Source: Heterotrichella gracilis
Taxonomy: Eukaryota; Sar; Xanthophyceae; Tribonematales; Xanthonemataceae
Assembly (NCBI GenBank): GCA_032358255.1
Contig: JAULBX010028969.1
Coordinates: 1 to 24,851, forward strand
Length of the DNA stretch: 24,851 nt
Direction: 5' to 3'
Below the pieces are notes generated by a model. It did no database searches. It saw only the letters and a program-made list of their open reading frames with translations, and was not told the origin of the DNA. Position numbers and translations under genes: made by a program. Below, one piece after another: positions 20,372 to 24,851 of the stretch; positions within the stretch are counted from its first letter, which is position 1; every line of letters starts with the position of its first letter.

Positions 20372-21019
20372 TCTGCCCAGGACTGCTGTTGGCAGGGTGC
20401 AAGACACCAACTGCAAGGTGTTCAAAGTGGCGTGTAGGGGGAATGAAGTATATATACGCTATTTGTGTCGGCAGGTTTGGCTATCCTGCTGCAAGAGGTT
20501 TCTCAAACTTGCTGTGCCTTATGCATGCACGCAGTTTTTATTCCAGCCTTATGCATGCAATGCTGTTTGGCACCGTCAGTACTACAGGCTATGGTGAGAC
20601 CCGCGCCACTGGTATGGAATAGACGTAGACACAGCGTTTGCTGGGTATAGACGTGCTGTGGTGCTGGCAAAAGTCCCCGGAACTGGGTCTCAGGGGCTCG
20701 CTTTGGACCCCACCGCCGCCAAGTCACTCGCACTTTTCCAGAGCGAAGGCCCTTCTGAAGGGATAAGGCGAGTGTCGCCTTATAGAGAATGCCAGCCGTG
20801 GTTATATTACTTTTCCACGGTATCTCTGCGGGATAAACAATCTGTCCCTGTTTGGGTTTCGTGGACGAGATCACAGCGAGCCAGAGAAAAAACGACGCAT
20901 GCCGTGCTACCAATATAGCAAGATACAATAGCACCGGGCCTTTCACCGACTGGTATTGAAGACGGTGGTTGGGAAACAGCCAGCTTGGGAAGTGCATCCT
21001 TTCACAAGCACAAAGCTCA
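20372..21019. promoter_or_regulatory. Divergent upstream region, PUS1 / leucyl-tRNA synthetase
   Basis: These 648 bp lie between two outward-facing start codons. A TATATATA at 20449-20456 is 78 bp upstream of the PUS1 ATG and is a candidate TATA element. TGCATGCA-type motifs lie near 20521 and 20551. The segment 20725-20820 contains several perfect inverted repeats (listed separately), which could be DNA sites, part of the LeuRS leader, or a small RNA gene. A long - strand open frame at 20503-21273 runs through this region but has no protein-like features. Confidence 0.5.
20725..20820 (+). other. Cluster of nested inverted repeats (possible structured RNA or operator)
   Basis: Four perfect inverted repeats occur within 96 bp. 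CACTCGC (20725-20731) pairs with GCGAGTG (20768-20774). CCCTTC and GAAGGG form an odd palindrome near 20750-20762. ATAAGGCGA (20763-20771) pairs with TCGCCTTAT (20775-20783) with a 3-nt loop. CCGTGG (20796-20801) pairs with CCACGG (20815-20820) with a 13-nt loop. The first and third share GCGA and so exclude each other. It lies 200-295 bp upstream of the LeuRS start codon. Confidence 0.6.
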
Positions 21020-24000
21020 ATGGCGTCGGGTTTCGAGGTATGTTCTGAATGGCATGGGTGTTGATGGCCAACACCTAAGCAAATCGTCCAAGTCGTCTTC
21101 TGGGGTTTGCAAACTGATATGTTTTTTTTTGTTGGGTTATCCAGGGAGTAGAGAACTTTGCCAGGAGGGATTTGCTCCGGAAGATAGAGCAGGAAGCCCA
21201 ACAGAAATGGGATGCAGCAAAAGCCTTCGAGGTGGATGCGCCACAGGACGGTAGGTTTCACGTTCCAGCGCATTAAATCTTTAACCTCTATGTGAGGGGT
21301 TGCACCCGCTTTAGGGAAGGACTAAGGCTCTCAACAGCAGGCACATTGCTGGCTCAATGGGAGGTGGTTGGGTGGGGACCCCATGTTACACATGCATCCA
21401 TATGGACTGTGGACCTATGGACTAGGATGTTACAAGGGGCTGGCACTTGGCAGCGGGTTGCAAAGGACAGGATACGTGGTGTGTGGCCACTACTGGTGGA
21501 GGCATCCAACTCGGGCATTCATGCTACTGTATCTGCAAGCACCGCTGCAATCGCCGCTTTCCCACCCATCTGTGCATTGCAGGTGGGAGCCCCGAGGGGA
21601 AGTTCTTTGGCAACTTCCCCTACCCATACATGAACGGGCTGCTGCACTTGGGGCACGCCTTCTCACTCTCGAAGGTAAGCACAGCTGCACACCCACTCAC
21701 ACTGGCACTGTGCTCACTACTTGCTTTGATGTTGCACCTAGGCTTGCAAAAACACTCCCCTTCGAAGGTCATTGAGATTACTCGGCACAATCCCTAGTGG
21801 TACTCTGCACGGGTGTTGCGCTCTGTACCCGCCCTGGTGGTGCATGCCATGTCCTGCTGAACCCTAAACCCTAGGCACCTCCCCAGCACGTGGCACCGTG
21901 TGGTGCCTTCGCTCACTTAACCTCTGAGGAACATCAATTGGTCCCTTTTTGCAGCTTGAGTTTGCATCAGCGTTCAACCGCCTGATCGGCAAGGACGTGC
22001 TGTTCCCCCAAGGCTTTCACTGCACCGGCATGCCCATCAAGGCCTGCGCAGACAAGCTGTCCCGGGAGATCAGGCTGTATGGCAACCCACCCACCTTCCC
22101 CACAGAAGAGCCCGAGGAGCCAGTGGCAGCACCTCAGGTAGGAGCCACACATGCCAGGACCACATAGCGTGCAATGCGCATATTGCATCCTAAGGCACCT
22201 GCATACCGCATGATGTGAAAACCAGACTCTAAATGCCTGCATATCTGTATCTAAATCTTCAAGTCTGGGGACCCCTTTTCTGCCAGAGGTGGTGAATACA
22301 GCACCACAGGTAGCAACACCAACATGGGCCACAATACCACCGGCACTTTGGACCTCGGTGATCGTTAATCTTGAACAATACCACTACTCCTTAAAGCCTG
22401 CATGCTGCGAACTGAAGCCCCTACCATCTGCATACCACCCCATGGTGAATTTTCATGTTATTTATTGATTTATTTGTATTGCATTTGGTGTAAATTCTGC
22501 AGGCGGCGGACCCCTCAAAATCCGACCCCACCAAATTCAGCGGCAAGAAGAGCAAGGCTGCAGCCAAGGCGGGCACAGGCAGCAGCCAATGGGACATCCT
22601 GAGGATGAGCGGCATCCCCGAGGAGGAGGTGGCTGAGTTCAGCCACACCGACCACTGGCTCAAGTATTTCCCCCCCCTGGCCATGCGCGACATGAAGGCC
22701 ATGGGCTGTGGCGTGGACTGGAGGAGGTGGGTGCTGCTTGGTGGTTTATTTTGGTGGTGACATGTGTTGCAGCAAGGCAGCCAGAGTAGCAGGCAGCGCT
22801 CCATGAGTAGAGGCCCTTCCCAATACTGTTGTACCATTGAATGATGCTGGCTGTGGAAAAGCGGGCGGACTACTTATTTAAACACATACCAATGCACTTG
22901 CAGTAATTGGCTGCAGTGCTGGTACACATGTGCCTACATGCGTACCACCACAATTGGGACCTGGGAAATCATATGAAAGTCAGCCCCTTAAATCTGCCAA
23001 CCCCTCCCTTTCCCCAGGTCCTTCATCACCACCGACGTTAACCCCTATTACGACTCCTTCGTGCAATGGCAGTTCCGCACCCTGTACAGCCAGGGCAAGA
23101 TCGTGAAGGACAAGCGCTACGCGGTGTACTCGCCACTGGATGGCCAGCCGTGCGCGGATCACGATCGGGCCACAGGGGAGGGCGTGGGGCCACAGGTGGG
23201 CAGGGCATGAGCCTGGGGTAGGGATGAGCATGGGATGGACATGGGCATGGGCAGGGAGGGACCAGGCGCCATGCTGCTGCACCCTGTTAAGGTTCGGGTC
23301 CAGCCGTGTGCTGCATGGGCTGAAGGAACTATTTTCCATCCACAGCCAATCTGGCAGGCTGTGGTATGAGGTTGTGGCATCGTACACCCCAGCAATGCAT
23401 GCGCCCTCCTACGACCGCCACCTACCCTGCCCCACCCCACCACCACCCACCCACTACCACCACAGGCGTACACCCTCACTACGCTGGAAGTCTAAACCCT
23501 ACATCATTATCTTTAAACCCCAATCCCTGCAGGAATACACCCTCATCAAGATGGAGGCCCTGGAGCTCAACGGCGCCCTGGCGCCCCTCCAGGGCCAGGG
23601 GCGAGTCTTTCTCCTGGCCGCCACCCTGCGCCCGGAGACCATGTACGGCCAGACCAACTGCTGGGTGCTGCCCGAGGGGGAGTACGGCGCATTCAGGGGG
23701 CTGAACGGGGAGGTGAGCCCCTCCTGTAATGCCCTGCTGCTCTTTTGGCCCTCTGCACGCTGTTGCAACCTGGACCTTGCATTTGCTCTGGTCTAGCATT
23801 TTAATTGCCTTCTGTTTGCATCCTCTGGCTGGGCTCTTTCCCCTGTTCTTGGAGCCTCGAGTGCTGACCGTTCCTAACTTGTACATTTTGACCCAGTTTC
23901 TAATATCTACCTTTTGTGCCCCAGATCTACGTGATGACGAAGCGCTCTGCGCTGAACCTGTCATACCAGGACCGCATGCCGGTGACTGGCCAGCCTGAGT

Positions 24001-24851
24001 GCCTGCTTGAGCTGACTGGGCAGGACCTCATGGGCACACCGCTCAAGGTGGGGGGCCGGGGGCCGAGGGTGGGGAGGCATTGTGGTGGTACTCGTCAGGG
24101 CCCGTTTCTTATTTAAAAAATAAATGTAGTTGCAGGATCATGATGGCATGCGGGTTATGTCCCTCCGCGTAGGTGGAATGGGTGTTTGGGTCGTAGGTCG
24201 TTTGCCGCCATATTTAATAATGCGGTGGGGTGCTGCTTAGTCCCTATCTTGCCATGCAGCCTACAACACTTTGGCAATGCCCTAAACCCTAAACTCTGGA
24301 TCCCCCGCCCCCGCAGGCCCCCAACTGCCCCCGCCAGCCCATCTACGTGCTGCCGCTGCTCACCATACTCACCACCCCACAGGCCCTTGACTGCACAACC
24401 AAGCAACCCTATATTCCATGGCAAAGAACCCAAACCTCAAAACTCAAAACGCTGAATCCTGAATTCCCCACCCCGAACGTCGAATTCCTAAATTCTGAAA
24501 CCGCACCCCCCGCAGGCCCCCAACTGCCCCCACCAGCCCATCTACGTGCTCCCCCTGCTCACCATCCTCACCAACAAGGGCACGGGCGTGGTCACCAGCG
24601 TGCCCTCTGACTCGCCCGATGACTACATGGCGCTGCATGACCTCAAGCGCAAGGACAAGCTGAGGGAGAAGTATGGGGTGCAGGACGAGTGGGTGATGCC
24701 GTTTGAGGTGGGTGGCGGGTGTTTAGGGTGGGTGATGGTGGTGGTGAAGGTGGTGTGGTGGGAGTAAGTAAGTAAAGTAAGTAAGTATATGCATTCCAGC
24801 TTTGAAGCCAGGTTAGCATGTCTGGGTATGCCTCACCCCAGTCCTAGAGCC
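21020..24851 (+). CDS. LARS1: Cytosolic leucyl-tRNA synthetase (3' partial)
   Basis: Exons 21020..21037, 21145..21250, 21583..21674, 21955..22137, 22503..22726, 23018..23195, 23533..23712, 23925..24047 and 24516..24707, then an intron that runs off the window; 432 residues are visible and all phases agree. The first coding exon is only 18 nt (MASGFE). The class I signature HLGH (63-66) lies in [36 protein letters not shown], a Lys-rich insert near 134-165, [20 protein letters not shown] and FVQWQF follow. The CP1 editing domain has the Thr-rich [15 protein letters not shown] (298-312) and [15 protein letters not shown] (390-404), including the conserved aspartates that control post-transfer editing. 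The layout is that of the archaeal/eukaryotic cytosolic enzyme, not the bacterial/organellar one. It charges tRNA-Leu. The KMSKS motif and anticodon domain lie past the window. The partial second copy of exon 9 is listed separately. Confidence 0.95.
24317..24376 (+). pseudogene. Partial duplicate of LeuRS exon 9 (pseudo-exon)
   Basis: A CAG acceptor and about 60 bp closely matching the start of the real exon 9 (24516 onward) lie 199 bp upstream of it, inside the 468-bp intron 24048-24515. It would encode [19 protein letters not shown]; the real exon has His for the Arg and otherwise the same residues, most base changes being synonymous. Similarity also covers about 25 bp of the preceding intron. 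No GT donor follows, and the 199-bp offset is not a multiple of three, so using this acceptor would shift the frame at the real exon. Confidence 0.8.
24710..24732 (+). other. G-quadruplex-type motif at a 5' splice site
   Basis: Four GGG runs with loops of 4, 6 and 1 nt (24710-24712, 24717-24719, 24726-24728, 24730-24732) begin two bases into the intron after LeuRS exon 9, on the coding strand, so the pre-mRNA would carry them. Confidence 0.6.
24791..24841. repeat. Dispersed 51-bp repeat, copy B (LeuRS intron)
   Basis: Same element as at 18341-18391, here in the same orientation as the gene, in the last visible LeuRS intron and right after a (GTAA)n run at about 24764-24788. It may continue past the window edge. 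Confidence 0.75.

Noticed and set aside
20503-21273. 256-codon open frame on the - strand across the PUS1/LeuRS upstream region
   Set aside because: It overlaps LeuRS exons 1 and 2 in antisense, has no recognisable domain and uneven composition, and the opposite strand explains the conserved parts.
22421-23479. Several - strand open frames opposite LeuRS exons 5-7
   Set aside because: They are antisense shadows of strongly conserved synthetase exons and include intron sequence.
1-24851. Mobile element, CRISPR, defence island or viral insertion
   Set aside because: No transposase, reverse transcriptase, integrase or capsid-like frame, no spaced repeat array and no long terminal repeats were found on either strand.

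Overview
This window is intron-rich nuclear DNA from a eukaryote, most likely a green alga. The reasons are: GC-rich exons cut by many short GT-AG introns; a gene for a protein with a bipartite thylakoid-lumen (Tat-type) targeting peptide; a peptidyl-serine alpha-galactosyltransferase of the plant/green-algal cell-wall type; TGTAA poly(A) signals (the chlorophyte form) close behind at least two stop codons; and many short TTTAGGG/AAACCCT plant-type telomere-like motifs in introns. A trebouxiophyte-like alga is my guess; the sequence alone does not prove the lineage.

Nine genes were assembled by hand from splice sites and reading phase. From left to right: (1) + strand, 5'-truncated, end of a protein whose C-terminal helical domain resembles that of plant CW-zinc-finger proteins and the AF4/FMR2 family; (2) - strand, 224 aa, probable chloroplast-targeted coiled-coil protein of unknown function; (3) + strand, 611 aa, SERGT1-like peptidyl serine alpha-galactosyltransferase with a ShK-like module and a C-terminal membrane anchor; (4) + strand, 191 aa, PPPDE/DeSI-2-like deubiquitinase or desumoylase; (5) - strand, 392 aa, thylakoid-lumen protein of an uncharacterised (DUF6816-like) family; (6) - strand, about 104 aa, unrecognised small protein; (7) + strand, 198 aa, YAE1, the Fe-S targeting adaptor for ABCE1/Rli1; (8) - strand, 508 aa, PUS1-type tRNA pseudouridine synthase; (9) + strand, 3'-truncated, cytosolic leucyl-tRNA synthetase.

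The right-hand third is translation-related. YAE1 (needed to mature the ribosome-recycling ATPase), PUS1 (tRNA modification) and LeuRS (tRNA charging) are neighbours, and PUS1 and LeuRS are divergent over a 648-bp shared upstream region. That shared region holds the most structured non-coding DNA in the window: nested and mutually exclusive inverted repeats at 20725-20820. The genes otherwise look like ordinary housekeeping loci. I see no transposon open reading frame, CRISPR array, rRNA or credible tRNA. The most unusual items are a tandem 199-bp duplication of an intron/exon junction inside the LeuRS gene, a 51-bp dispersed repeat shared by a PUS1 and a LeuRS intron, the alternative hairpins between PUS1 and LeuRS, and the telomere-like and TGCATGCA motifs scattered through non-coding DNA.
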